Source: Cunninghamia lanceolata
Taxonomy: Eukaryota > Streptophyta > Pinopsida > Cupressales > Cupressaceae
Assembly: GCA_027924645.1 (NCBI GenBank)
Contig: BSBN01001150.1
Span: forward strand, 3,348,001 to 3,412,000
Length of the DNA: 64,000 nt
Reading direction: 5' to 3'
Shown here: in pieces, positions 45,844-57,299 of the stretch
Layout of the letters: the number at the start of each line of letters is the position of its first letter
Position numbering within the stretch: position 1 is the stretch's first letter
Translations under genes and position numbers: made by a program
The notes under the pieces: model-generated
The model's database searches: none
Told to the model about the DNA's origin: nothing
Seen by the model: the letters and a program-made list of their open reading frames with translations, nothing else

Positions 45844-47030
45844 CAACAGTCTACTATAGAGAGACTATGAATATCTCTAGTAGTTCTATATACTACTGTG
45901 CTATGAATACCAATAGCTAAATTTGTGATGAAGCTTTGGAACTTGACTAAACAAAGGAGAGGGTATGTACATGGCATACACTACTATTTATCATATGCTC
46001 GAGATTCTATTATATATCATAGTTTTTTGTGTATGACCTTCTACAACTCTTCCTCATGGCCACCGCCAAGCTTGCACGACGTATTGGTAAGAACCAAGTG
46101 CTCTTACTCATTTATTAAGATGCTTGCTTGCTCAAATTAGGATCATCGGGAGAATGGATGAATAAAACTGCTAGTATGCTAACAAATTACCTTAGCCCGC
46201 TCCTAATTTAAAATAAATAAGTGAACTAGCCCTGAGTTTTAGATTATTCCTGGGGATATTGGGAACATTGTTGGGATTTAATTATCAATGATAGAGTTCT
46301 CCTCAAATAGGATCCCTTATGGGTAATTACAAATAATAAATGGAACAATACAATAATGGGATTTACAAGGTTAATGGAACCTTATCCCAACAAAACCATC
46401 TCCTTCCCCTTCCATATAGGGACCTAACAAAGAATCTCATCCACATGTCTTCATCTTCAAATTGAGAATTTTCCAAATATTTTGAAAATACATCATGTGT
46501 GTCCCCTTGGATATCATAGTTCACATTTCAAAATCAACCCAAGAGAGGTCTAGTTCTTTGAATGTAACATCTAGGGGAATGACAGGGGACTTAACAACTT
46601 GGCTTTTGTGGCAATATGACAAGCATTGGATTAGAACTTGGATGTGAGCAACCTAATTTGATTTTTAATTTATTTATTTTGCTTAACAAGCTTATTTTTC
46701 TTATGAATGGATACTTGTAGGTTTATGCATGTGTTCACATAAGGTTAATGGCTACTCGAATAACATGAATAAGCATCACTAGAGTGTTCTAGGTCATCTT
46801 CTTCATCATAATATACATGATGTATGTAGTCCTTGGGGTGTGTTATTGAGTCTTCCATCCATGCATTTTGTTTTCTTTTCCCTCTTTTGGAGAGGGGTTT
46901 TTTCCCACATGGTTTTTCTCCTTTTTCTTCATTTATGAGAGATTGTATTGCATTTTGCATTATAAATGGGTACCTAACATGGCCTAGTTGCCAGGACCCA
47001 TATTGCATAATAATCTCCCTAAGTTGTACT
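45844..47030. other. no gene recognised; end of plastid DNA unclear
   Basis: A 71-codon frame at 45925-46140 is of unknown origin and could still be plastid spacer. At 46269-46392 a 124-base block has ends TGTTGGGA..TCCCAACA followed by a minus-strand purine tract (GGAAGGGGAAGGAG), so it may be a very short LTR; no flanking duplication is seen. Around 46890 the GGGGTTTTTTCCC..GGTTTTTCTCC motif shared by other LTRs recurs. Confidence 0.4.
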
Positions 47031-47044
47031 TAAGGGGGGGGGGG

Positions 47045-47301
47045 TGTTGGAGTAAATGATTTTTACCATTTATCATGCTTAAGTTTTACTTAGGCAAATA
47101 TTATTAATTATTTAGGTGCATATAGTTTTGGTAGTTATTGTCGGGTATTTCTTTTACTGACTTGCATCTTGCCTTTATAAGGCACTATTATACATTATGT
47201 ATCTCATCTCAATACATATTTTCATCTTCGATGAATCATTTATCTCTCCCTGTGAAGGTGTATTGCAGATTGGTGCTCCTGGGAGTTTGTTCGCTCCAAC
47301 A
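47045..47301 (+). repeat. short LTR with polypurine tract, TGTTGGAG..CTCCAACA
   Basis: The block is 257 bases with an 8-bp terminal inverted repeat and a TATA-like ctttataagg inside. It is preceded by a run of Gs (taagggggggggg, 47030-47044), the position of a polypurine tract. This is the form of a 3' LTR on the plus strand; no partner LTR was found upstream. Confidence 0.5.
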
Positions 47302-47402
47302 TAAGCTTTATCCATCCTAATGAGCAAAGGGAGCCTCAAACTCCCTTTGAACTATTCCAGTTTTTACAAAACATTAAAGGTAGACGAGACGTAAAGATTT
47401 AC

Positions 47403-47762
47403 ATGCAAGAGCAATTCGACATGCTAATGGAATTGCTAAGGTGTGATGGAGTCTTGTATTGGACCCCTTCACATCAACAAGTTTTCCAAGATTTTCTCCA
47501 TCTCATGTCACCAAGAGAAAACACTGAGCTAGAAATGATAGAATCAAATGATAAACCCTATAGAGTAGGAGAGCTTGTCCTAAGAAGATGTAGCATGAAA
47601 AATAAAAAGAGAATACGAAATAGAACATTCACAGAGGACTGGAAGGGTCTTTATATGGTTAAAGAAGATGTCAAAAATGGTGCCTATCTCTTGTACACAA
47701 TGGAGGGAGAGGAATTTAGTGAGACAGCCGATGTCTTTCACCTCAATAAATACTATGTCTAA
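47403..47762 (+). pseudogene. gypsy integrase C-terminal end
   Basis: The frame of 119 codons holds YRVGELVLRRCSMKNKKRIR, WKGLYMVKEDVKNGAYLLYT, MEGEEF and FHLNKYYV. These match the tail of Athila/Tat-type gypsy integrase (VGDLVLR.. W.GPY.V.. GAY.L..M.G.. HLK.YY). Only this end is left; catalytic parts are absent upstream. It could be the far end of the old gypsy whose protease is at 31 kb, but that is inference. Confidence 0.72.
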
Positions 47763-49508
47763 AACTCATAAAAATACAAAAAAATCAAATATTCCAAAGA
47801 TACAAAAAAAACATAAAAAATAAAAAATGTCAAAAAGAAATTTGTTTCTTGCATTTAGTATCATTCTGTCCATCTTGCATCATAGTGAATGACTCGCTCT
47901 TATGTTATTTTCTCTTCATTAAGGAGTCTAAGGTTACCCAGGTATATTTGATCCTTTTAGGTCTTGAGATTCCTCATTTTTCACAATCGTCATTTCCCCC
48001 CTTCATTCCTAGTGATTCTAGTCAAAGCCTAGCTCTTAGCTTTACATTGATCCCAGTCTTAATGCGTCAAGATGTTAGGCCTAAGAAAATTTAGTATTCA
48101 AACCTACAGTGTTCAAAGGACGCTTGTAAGTAGACCTTCCCAATTCTTCCCTAGTAGAAGAGAAGTCCGACTGGACTATGAAAACTTTTGGTGGCACTCA
48201 GCTCCTTATCTTTCTTGGCCAAAAATGTCAGGAGGATTAAAACTCTGAAGGAAGCAATCTAACATATGAATGAATAAAAAAATGAGTGATCAAAATAAGA
48301 TTGTTAAAGAGAAAAGAAAAGTGAGAATTGAGAGATCAAATTATTGCATATCCAAAGTTCCAAAAGCATTCATTTTCATAAAAGTCAAAAATCCAAAAAA
48401 TGAGAAAATCAAGTGAGGCATTCTAGAAAATACAAAAATAAGAGAAAAAACAAGAAAAGAGAGTTACAAAAAAAGAGTGAAAGAGAGAATATTGTTGAAT
48501 GTCCGTACTCTTGGGTGGAGATCAGCCTAAGCTCAAAGCTTCAAGGGTGACATTCTAACAGAGGAAATAAAAGAGAAAGGTAGAAAGCACACACACGCAC
48601 TAGTTGAGTAAAGATAAGAGTCTAGTAGTCTTTAGGATCATTTTCTATCTAGGGACCCTGGTTCTTTCCCATTTATCCTTTACCCCAGCTCTATCTTGCT
48701 TTCCATCTATGCTCTAAGTCTAGTGAACATCAATAAAATTTGTTACTTGTTTGAGTTGAAATCTTATTAGATTGTCTTATCTAGATAAGGATCAGTGTTT
48801 AGTCTTTAGCAAAGCCCAAATTTAGAAGCACCCCACTTCATTCTCACTCCCCACTTGAGTTCTAATTCCTAATTTCACATACTTGAATAGGTCTCTTATA
48901 CCAGAATAACCTGCAATCCCCTAGATTGAAAATCATATTAAAGAGCAGTCATATTGTTTGTTCCATAATGCATTCATATCAAAACCATAAAAGAGTTCCA
49001 AAGCAATAAAGTCAATGTCATAACTTGTGACATTCCATAGAAGTAAAAGTTTCATTTTAGCATCCCTTGTGTTCTTGCATCTGCATATCATAACCTGCAC
49101 TTCATATATATTCCAAAAAATTACAAAAACATGTCATCATTATCATACCTACATTCTTAGAGTTGAAGGTCAAAACATAATCAAAGAGTTCTTAAACTTC
49201 CAAAGTGCACAAGAGATGAGTACTCATACGATAGAAAAACAACCATAAAAATACATCAGAAGTTTACATTCATAAGAGTACAAGAGCTAGGACAAAATGC
49301 TTTGAAGCAAAGAAAGGCTCCCTGTGCAAGGGGGCACGGTTTCAAAAAGGTAGAAAGCAAAACAAGCTAAAGGGCGGTTCCCTCCAATGGAACCCTCAGG
49401 ACCCCTGCTCCTCTATCGGTGTGTACCACTAGTCACTCCATGAGACCTGTGTGAGCGAGGTACCCTACTATAAGTGTGGGAATGTGAAACTCCCACAGTG
49501 CTAAGTTC
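47763..49508. other. no gene recognised
   Basis: AT-rich DNA with A-runs and aaaatacaaaaa words follows the integrase tail, as in the 3' untranslated part of gypsy elements. No LTR or RNA gene could be identified. Confidence 0.4.
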
Positions 49509-49588
49509 TCACTGTCGAATCCCAAGGTGAGCCATCTCATGAAGAACCTGATTCTCACCCCTAAGGATGAGATTCTTGGCCTTCAAAG

Positions 49589-51114
49589 TGTTGGCAAGAG
49601 ACACTGATATGTATTAGACTTGAGTATTGGCATTGATGGCAACAAGGCAAAGATCATACATCACAATGGCAAAGACACATTACTCCGAAAGACAGTCCTA
49701 ATCCAGTAGTAAGGTAGAAGCATTTTGGTCCGAAAACCCTAAATTGGCTAAGTATTGAAAGTGTTCAGGTATGAGACATAAAAGGTTCAGTACTCCTCCG
49801 CAAGTGAAGATATGAAAATGCGACTCAAGTATAATGTTCTTAGTTATCTATTGATGTTACTTTCCAATAATCAAGTCGTGACTTTCTTTGGAAGTCATCT
49901 AATGAAAAGACCAAGTCTAGGTCTGCAAAAGTAAGACAGAGACAGTGAATAGTGTTATGTAAATTGGTCTGCATTCCTCTGCATTAGCATGTTTTGTTCT
50001 ACAGTTTTGAAGAAAGATAAAGATAGGTCATGACTATCAGAATCAAAGTTTGTAGCTCCAAAAGTGTTGCAGATCCTATTCTACAAGCTCTCCAATACCA
50101 GCAACCAGTATAATAGTGTTATAGTGTCACATGGCAACAGTTCTAAGGTCCATATTTTGGAATACAGATTTATCTTGTTTTGTGAAGTTGAATACATGTC
50201 AAGAGATCAATAATGTTTTTTGATTATGATTATGAAGTCCAATTTGGTTTGCAGCATAAGTTATGATGTGATGGAGGAGCCTATCATATATGTTATTAAG
50301 AAACAAACCGACAGGCTGGTTGAATCCTTATGCAGCGAAGAAATATGAGTTGGATGATAAAGGTAAATGGTTGTATGATTAGAGCTAACACATATGAAGA
50401 CATGTGCATGATGGTTTGGATCCGCATTGATGATTCAACACAAGAACAAGCCAACAAAATATAACGCTTGGTATACACGTTTCACAGTTTGCTTGCCGAC
50501 CTAATCATGAGAAAGATTTAGTTACGGATATAAATAGAGGATGGATTTCAGTGTTTGATATGAATAGTGTATGATGTGATGTATGTGAGTGCAAAATATG
50601 TGAAGATAGAATAGCCACAACAAATAAAGAGAGATCTTGAGCATATGTAAAAGCATAGCATAGAAACAGGGGCAGACTAAAATGAAGAGTTTTGAGTCAG
50701 TATTCAGAAACTTAATTGGAACTATAATCATGCATAAGTAAATGCAATCACAACAGTTCATCTTTGGCAGTGAGCCACCCTTATTCTTCTTCTTCTTTCT
50801 TTCCTTCAGGCAGTGAGCCTCTTTTGAGCAGTGAGCTCTGGGTAGTGAGCCCTAAGGCAATGAACCTCTTGTAATTTGGTATAGCTATAATAAAAGTATT
50901 TCCTAAGAGCTAACACTCTCCATGGTTTTTCCCCACCTTGGGGTTTTCCACATAAAAATCCTGGTGTCTATGTATTATGTTCTTATAGTTGCTATTCATT
51001 TTTATATTGTGCTATTATTTAATTAAGTTTGGAAAATGGTTAAAAGTGAAAGTGCATAAATGGTTTTATAGAACACTGATTCACCCCCCCTCTCAGTGTT
51101 CTTGACATTCAACA
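49589..51114 (+). repeat. solo LTR inside the PMD gene
   Basis: The block is 1526 bases, from tgttggcaag to ..gacattcaaca. Its end (gattcacccccc..ctctcagtgttc) and the CTCTCCATGGTTTTTCCCC..TTGGGGTTTTCC segment at about 50920 match the LTR of the copia element at 4871-6417 in the opposite orientation. The flanks caaag and taaag agree in four of five bases. PMD coding sequence continues on both sides, so this is an insertion reduced to a single LTR. Confidence 0.72.
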
Positions 51115-52895
51115 TAAAGTAGCACTCTCCTAACACCCATGATATGCAGGAGCAAAAATGTCAGTGTGTTACCCAGTCGTAGGGGCACACTAGGATCAAC
51201 TAAAAGCATCTCTTGGGTCAACCTAGTGAAGGGGGCAGCTAAACCAATGTTGACCTCACGAATGAAACCCCTCCACTCCTCCGCGCTACCTGCAAAGAAA
51301 AGTAAGGACAAAAGATGTGATGTCTCTTGATAAAAAGTAAAGAAAAGAAAGGACAATGCGAGATTATAAAAATAGTAGAAGAGTTGAACGTGGGTCATTG
51401 GCTTGTCAGGTAGGATCTAGTTGTTGTATCACCACATCAAAGTGAGGGGGTCTAGGCATTGTAAAGGAACCCTTGGGTATATCATCCTCATCAAAGTCCG
51501 TATCCTGTGCACCCTCTATTGATCCCTCGTTAGATAAGTCATCCCCATTAGGAACATAGTCCTCGTCAGTCATCCACAAAAATGAGTCCTTGATAAGGAG
51601 CTCCTCTCCCTCCCCTTTGTCCACCTCTCGGTGTCCTAGAAGCTCTAGTAATCAAAACTCTAGGAGTCAAAGGGGTCCAAGCAACGGTCCTCTAGCCAAT
51701 CTCATCCATCTCCTGGATGAATCTGTAACAAGTATTGGGGACAATTCCTCAGGAAAGTCCTTACCAAACTACTGTAAGACACGCTTAACACGATGAGCCT
51801 TGACTAGACCATTACGATCTGAAAGCTCTAATATGCTACTTGACAATACTCCCTGAACTGACCATCATGAGACCATGCACTCTCCATATCTGTGTAAGGG
51901 TCATAAATCATATCTGCATCTGTAAGAGTGGCCATGACACACAAATAAGTATCAAAGTGGCCCACATGAGCCCACCAAGCTGCTCTCGGTAGTCACCTAT
52001 CTGGAAGAGGAATCTCCTTTTGATAGGGCCTGATGTGCTTAAAGATCCAAGTCACGATCAGAGAGGAGTGGCTAAAAGCAAGAGCCCCTCGTCGTGCAAT
52101 ATGGTAGAAGTCCCTATAGACCATAGCCAGGATGTCTAGTCCCCAAGTGTAGACTCTGCCCTGCTCAATGCCCTGTATAATTGGTGCCCAGCACCATCTC
52201 AAGCAAGTCGAGGCCTTATCTCCAGACAACCTCGATGCAATCAAACTGATTAGGAACTTCCTCAAGTGAGGAATGTGAATTTGTGGTATGGAGGTGAGCT
52301 AAACTCCAGTCTGATCCTTAGGATGACTCACCCCCATGATCTATGCCCAAGAAGTCTTGTCCTCAAAGGACAGACTAGTTGGTAAAACAAGTGGGTGTCC
52401 TCTCACAGGAACCCCTAGAATGTGATACACATCATACATAGTGATAGTCCACTCTCCTGAAACCTGAGGGACCTAAATGTGTTCTTATCTGCATCCCAAT
52501 AAGTTTGAATGTCACAACAAATGTGTGCCCTAAGATGTACAATTGGCATGTGGCAAACCCTACCCAAGCCTGCTCTCCTCAAGATAGAAAGCTCATCGGT
52601 AGATAATGAGGCATACATCTCTAAAAGCCACAACTACTCATGACTGGCATTCCAATGGATCTTCATATCCTGTCAATCAGAAAAGGACTTTAGATTAGAT
52701 CTCGTCAACTTAGAAAATCCCTAAAAATTGTAAAACTTGTCAAATTTTTCACAAAAAAAGCGTATAAACCATCAAAATTGCAATAAATAGACAGATTCAA
52801 TGTTCAAATTAGATTGAAATAGAGTGAAGTAAATGTCAAAATACATCAAATTTCAGTCAGAATTGATATGTTAGGGTCTCCCCTTTCATCAAACC

Positions 52896-52986
52896 AGATC
52901 TCCCTCAGGTGACCCTGTTGCTCAGGCGAGATCTCCCCCGGGCGACCCTGTTGCTCAAGCAGATCTCCACTGGGTGACTTGCTTGG
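52896..52986. repeat. 33-bp minisatellite in the PMD intron
   Basis: Three units start agatctcc at 52896, 52929 and 52961 (33, 32 and about 26 bases), each with a ggtgacc/ggcgaccctgttgct core. A similar gggtcgcc..gggcgaccctg cluster occurs at 54165-54212. Confidence 0.75.
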
Positions 52987-53230
52987 AAAAAGGGGTGACC
53001 CTATGTGACTATCTCCCGAACTAAAAGTGCTCTAAAAATCTCGTTTCTCAACCGATTTCAACAAAAAAAAAAATCTTACTCTAAACGACAAAACAAAGAC
53101 AACACAACAAAAAAATCATAAAAAATGGACAATTTCTAGAGATTTTTTCACAAAATTCAAACTAGGGTCTAGAAAATGGTTTGCACAATTTGCATACCTT
53201 ATTCTCAGTAGTAGAAGAAGAAGTGGCCAT

Positions 53231-55480
53231 CTTCGCAATCTCCTCAGAGATATCTACCCAATGATTGCTCACACGATCGATTTCATCGCTGATTCACTCT
53301 AATTTCACTAATTTGCTCACTTTTTCTCTCCCTTAGCTTAGTTTTCTTTATGTATTCTTAGACTATTTTTTGTTTTTATGCATCTCTCATGCATTCATTT
53401 TGCGTGTATTCATTCCTACAGGTCTCACCGATAAAGGCAAACAAATAGTCAAGCTCAAACAATCTATGGTATGTTCATCATTTTAATTTTCATTATTCAT
53501 TTTGACATATCTAGGTGACTGGACTAATACTAGTTATTGAAGGTACAATTGTGGGAAAGTTGACAATAGTTAAGGCCTAGTTCGAGAATGGTACCTACCT
53601 TTCATGTAGACTACCATCCCCGAGGGGACAAATATGTAAGCACCAAAATCACCCACAGCCTCCATGAGGACCCCTATGATGAGTCATAATCCTTTTCACG
53701 TACATGTAAGTGTGAAATAACATCCTCTCAATAATAATTCTTTTGGTGACGTGTCTTTTCTTCCTCTTTGTGTTGTTTCCCCTTAGTCATTTTCTCTCTC
53801 TCCGCTTTTCAACACTTTTTGACACTTGTCAATTTGTGTTTCCCGTGCTTGCAACCTTGTTCCTAAGCCTTGTATGCGTCTTGTAGGTGAGTTTTCACCT
53901 TTCCCTAGTGTTTGTCATCCATTCCAACCCCTAGAGGTCTTCTAAAGGTCCTCCCTAGCCATCTCCAACTATTGGTTTTCAGTTTCACTCAACCAATCCA
54001 AATCTCCCCCTATTATTTCTAGATTTACCCCAGGAGATCCTACTTTTGTAAGTGGAGATTTGGATTTTCACACATGACTGACCTATTTTCGGAGGCAAAT
54101 CCCCTCCTTTTCATCTCCTCTACCATATCCCACCATGGAATTTCACTCAGGTGCCCTCCTCTGAGGGTCGCCCATGGGTCGCCCATGGGTCGCCCTCGGG
54201 CGACCCTGATTGGTGAAAGGGGTGCCTTGTCATATTTTTAGCAATGAAAAAACTCGAGTTTCTAACTCAAATTATCTCTATTTTCACCCATTTTTCTTCC
54301 TGTTTGTATGGATTTTCTTGCTAAATATGGAGTAAACTATTTCATGCACCCACACATGCATAATTAGCTCTATTTCATCTTTAGTTAACAATTCATACAT
54401 TCCTTTGCATTCTCATGCACTCCTTTTTCTTCACTTCTTTTTGAGTAATAAGCTTTTACTAGGTAAATCACTCCAAATTTTAGCCTAGATCACTCTTGAA
54501 TCTTTTAAATTAACTCTCCAATCAAATTGAGTTAACTCTTCTTCTTCTTCACCTTGCATCCCTTCCTCTAATCTATAGATACCCCCTCCCTCAAGCAAAA
54601 AGGAAGGCAATTTTATTTGTGCACACAGCTCTTGCAAGTTAATGTTCTCCAAATTAAGCATTTTCATGCTCATACATGACATAGGAGCCTTTTGCTTTCA
54701 TTTGTTATCTCATAATTTAACTTTTCTAAAAGCTCATTCGCATCCATACGCTACTCACATCACAAGCCACAATGCTCATCAAGCTCTCATTGAACTCTTT
54801 TCAAAGATTCAAAGCTTCTTTTCCTTCCATTTTCTCCTTGTCGCCAAGAGGATCACCCCACTACTACAAGAGGATTTGAGGTTGTCATTACAAGGATCTC
54901 TGAGGGTAGTGGAGGCTCACGCATCTCCAGGTTCCTTTATGTTTTTTTTTCATTTCATAGTAATTAGATAGTCAAAACTTTGCTCTTGGAATAATAAAAT
55001 ACATGTTTCCTTTTTCCTTGATAGGCTAAGTAGATTTGCATTGTTAAATTAGTTTCCCTTTCAAAGTTCATAGATTAAAAGCAATTTACTTTCTTAGATT
55101 AGATTGATCCATTTATTCAGAAAACAAACAAAAACATAGATTACATTGCATTAGATAACTTCATCATAGCTTGCATACATTTTATAATTCCTATATTAAG
55201 AAAAACACTTTTGATTTCTAAAAACATAAAAAAAACACAAAAAAATGTTTTGCATTCATCTAGGCTTGCATTCATAAAATCCAAAAGGAACAAAAACAAT
55301 AGCAACATAGAAGGTTCGCCAAACCCTTGGTCTCAACACAAGGTCAACTTTAGTCAAACATTGGTCAAAACCCTTGGTTTCATCACAAGGTCAAACAAAG
55401 TCAACCTTAGGTCACACAAACCCTAAGTCAAAACCCTAGGTCAAGTCAAGGTTAGCTTAAACCACCTATCTCTTGTCTCA
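53231..55480. other. no gene recognised; short GC-rich repeat
   Basis: Upstream DNA of the PMD gene followed by AT-rich sequence. At 54165-54212 there is a run of gggtcgcccat units ending in the palindrome gggtcgccctcgggcgaccc. The surroundings (54220-54300) resemble the PMD intron at 52980-53060 in the same orientation, which suggests an old duplicated block. Confidence 0.4.
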
Positions 55481-55499
55481 GCTCATGAATGTGCCCTGG

Positions 55500-57080
55500 A
55501 CTTAGAGGTGAGTGAGTGAGGGAAATCCTTGACGAGATAGAGGAGATCCACCCTAAGCAATAACAAGATCAACTAGTCATTCAACAACAACAAGAAGCAT
55601 TTAGACAACTCCTAGTACAACAAGTATTCATCCAAAAACATGAACGACAGTTGAACATCAATGAAAATAACAGCTTACCCACACAACAGTGGAACATCCA
55701 AAACCCAAACATGAGAATGGTGACTAGTGACCCTATGGGTCATATATAGCTATATTTACAACCACGGTCACATAACACCACATACAAACAAACACACAAC
55801 AACATAGGCCCCAAGACTAGATGACCCCTCTCCACAAAGTCTAGCTCTCTAACGAGCCAGACCACCCCCATGTCTCACCTCCTCTCGATTGGCTACTTCT
55901 ACGAGAGTGAGAGTGACGTGGTGGTTCACCCTGTGGCAAGGAGAGAGGGTCTGTGTGCGCGCCAACGCTGACTCAACTGCCCCCAGGCCACTGAGTCATG
56001 ACTTTGAGCATACAGTACCAGAGTATAAATGGCAAGTGATTAGTATGGACTTCATTCAGGGGTTTTCAATGTCCAAGAATAGACATGATGTCATCTTGGT
56101 AGTTGTGGATAAGTTGACCAAGGTAGCACATTTCATTCCAGGAAATCTTAAATATGGTTCTTTGATCTTAGCCAAGAAGTTTGTCCAAGAAATCTTTCAT
56201 TTGCATGGAGTACCTAAGATGATCATATTGAATCGAGATACTCGCATGACTTCTAGATTTTGGACATCATTGAATGCAACTTTAGGGACAAGATTGAATT
56301 TTAGTTCAGCGTATCACCCTCAGACTAATGGCCATATAGAGAGAGTAAATCAGGTAGTTGAAGACCTCCTTAGGATGTATTGTATGGATCAACAGTATAA
56401 GTGTGAGGAGTATCTTCCATTTGTGGAGTTTGCATATAATAATTCCTACCATGCATCTTTGGGGATGGCACCTTTTGAAGCTCTTTATGGGTAAAAGTGA
56501 CACACCTATTAGTGGGATAAGGTAGAAGATAGGATCGTGATTGGTCCTAATATGCTTAAAGAGATGGATGATCAAATGAGATTGATCAAGGAGAAATTGA
56601 AACAAGCGACAGATCGACAGAAGAGCTATGCAGATAAGAATAGGACATTCAGACAATTTTCAATGGGGGACAAAGTCTTTTTGAGGGTCAAGCCTCATAA
56701 GAGCTCTGTATTATTTGGCAAATCATCCAAACTTGCACGTAGATTTGTATGTTTGTTTGATGTGTAGGAAGTGATCAACCCAATTACTTACAGACTTGCT
56801 CTACCACCTACTCTTGCCCAAATCCATAATGTATTTCACGTGTCTTTGCTTAAGCTATATCATCCTGACGCCTCGCACATACTTGATTGGCATGCTTTAC
56901 AGGTACAAGATCCAAGATTGGTGTTGGTGGAGCCCACTCGAATTCTTGATAGATGCAACGCTAAGTTGTGTAATAGAGATATTGTTTAGTATAAGGTCCA
57001 GTGGGACCAATATTCTATGGGTAGTACCATATGGGAGGATGCAGAGGAGATAGACCATTCTTTTCCTCATTTGAGGACTT
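55500..57080 (+). pseudogene. second chromodomain gypsy, gag start and integrase remains
   Basis: A Gln-rich stretch at 55550-55680 (VIQQQQEAFRQLLVQQVF) looks like a gag start. From about 55985 an integrase core follows: WQVISMDFI, VILVVVDKLTKVAHFIP (first Asp), MIILNRDTRMTSRFW (second Asp in an altered SDRD box), SSAYHPQTNGHIERVNQ (Glu) and FAYNNSYHASLGMAPFEALYG. After a stop come KSYADKNR, GDKVFLRVKP and HVSLLKLYHPD, then a chromodomain-like end EPTRILDR, VQWDQYS and IWEDAEEI. Protease, RT and RNase H are missing between gag and integrase. Confidence 0.83.
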
Positions 57081-57095
57081 AGTTGAGATACTTTT

Positions 57096-57240
57096 ATTTG
57101 CTTAGTGTGGTACTTTATTGCTACGATGTGATGCTTTATTTGTATAGTGTGATACTTTTGATAGCATTAGTGAGATACTTTTATTGCTTCAATGTGCGTG
57201 TAATAAGACATTGGGATGATGTCTCTTCCTTGTGGGGAAG
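57096..57240 (+). repeat. loose repeats of a tagtgtgatacttt word
   Basis: After the chromodomain end, words like gatactttta(t/tt)tg, tagtgtggtacttt, tagtgtgatactttt and agtgagatacttttattg recur about every 30-40 bases. This is typical of the 3' untranslated part of gypsy elements. A purine tract ttgtggggaaggata lies at about 57230. Confidence 0.5.
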
Positions 57241-57299
57241 GATATCACATCTCAACCTTTTCCTGGAATTTATAATTTTGTGTATTTTATAAGACTATT

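Larger units (their letters stand above)
37206..45900. mobile_element. nuclear insertion of plastid DNA (NUPT)
   Basis: Plastid genes follow one another: accD on the minus strand, then on the plus strand 16S, trnI-GAU, trnA-UGC, 23S, 4.5S, 5S and trnR-ACG, the standard plastid rRNA operon order. The rRNAs carry many changes at otherwise invariant sites, mostly C to T and G to A, as expected for methylated, unconstrained nuclear DNA. The 3' limit is uncertain (45,844 to about 46,200). Confidence 0.93.
49509..53230 (-). pseudogene. plant mobile domain (PMD) protein gene, broken
   Basis: Probable exon 1 is 53198-53230 (MATSSSTTENK, then a GTATGC donor). Exon 2 starts at 52669 after a TTGACAG acceptor and carries YASLSTDELSILRRAGLG and WDADKNTF. 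After a shift come SGEWTITMYDVYHILGVPVR, KFLISLIASRLSGD, VYTWGLDILAMVYRDFYHIA and LAFSHSSLIVTWIFKHIRPY. This is the aminotransferase-like plant mobile domain found in MAIL1/MAIN and in some transposons. A C-terminal exon begins near 51291 after a TTTGCAG acceptor. It is split by a solo LTR (49589-51114) and resumes as LKAKNLILRGENQVLHEMAH, stopping at 49509-49511. A stop in ASHE*LWLL and the shift show it is a pseudogene. Confidence 0.72.

Noticed and set aside
45925..46140. 71-codon ORF after trnR as a plastid gene
   Set aside because: I could not match it to any plastid protein; it may be spacer DNA.
46269..46392. 124-bp block with TGTTGGGA..TCCCAACA ends as a confirmed LTR
   Set aside because: Ends and a purine tract fit, but there is no target duplication, partner or primer site; kept only as a remark.
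51139..51796. Plus-strand ORFs at 51.1-51.8 kb
   Set aside because: They are antisense to the PMD gene exons, which have splice signals and domain motifs on the minus strand.
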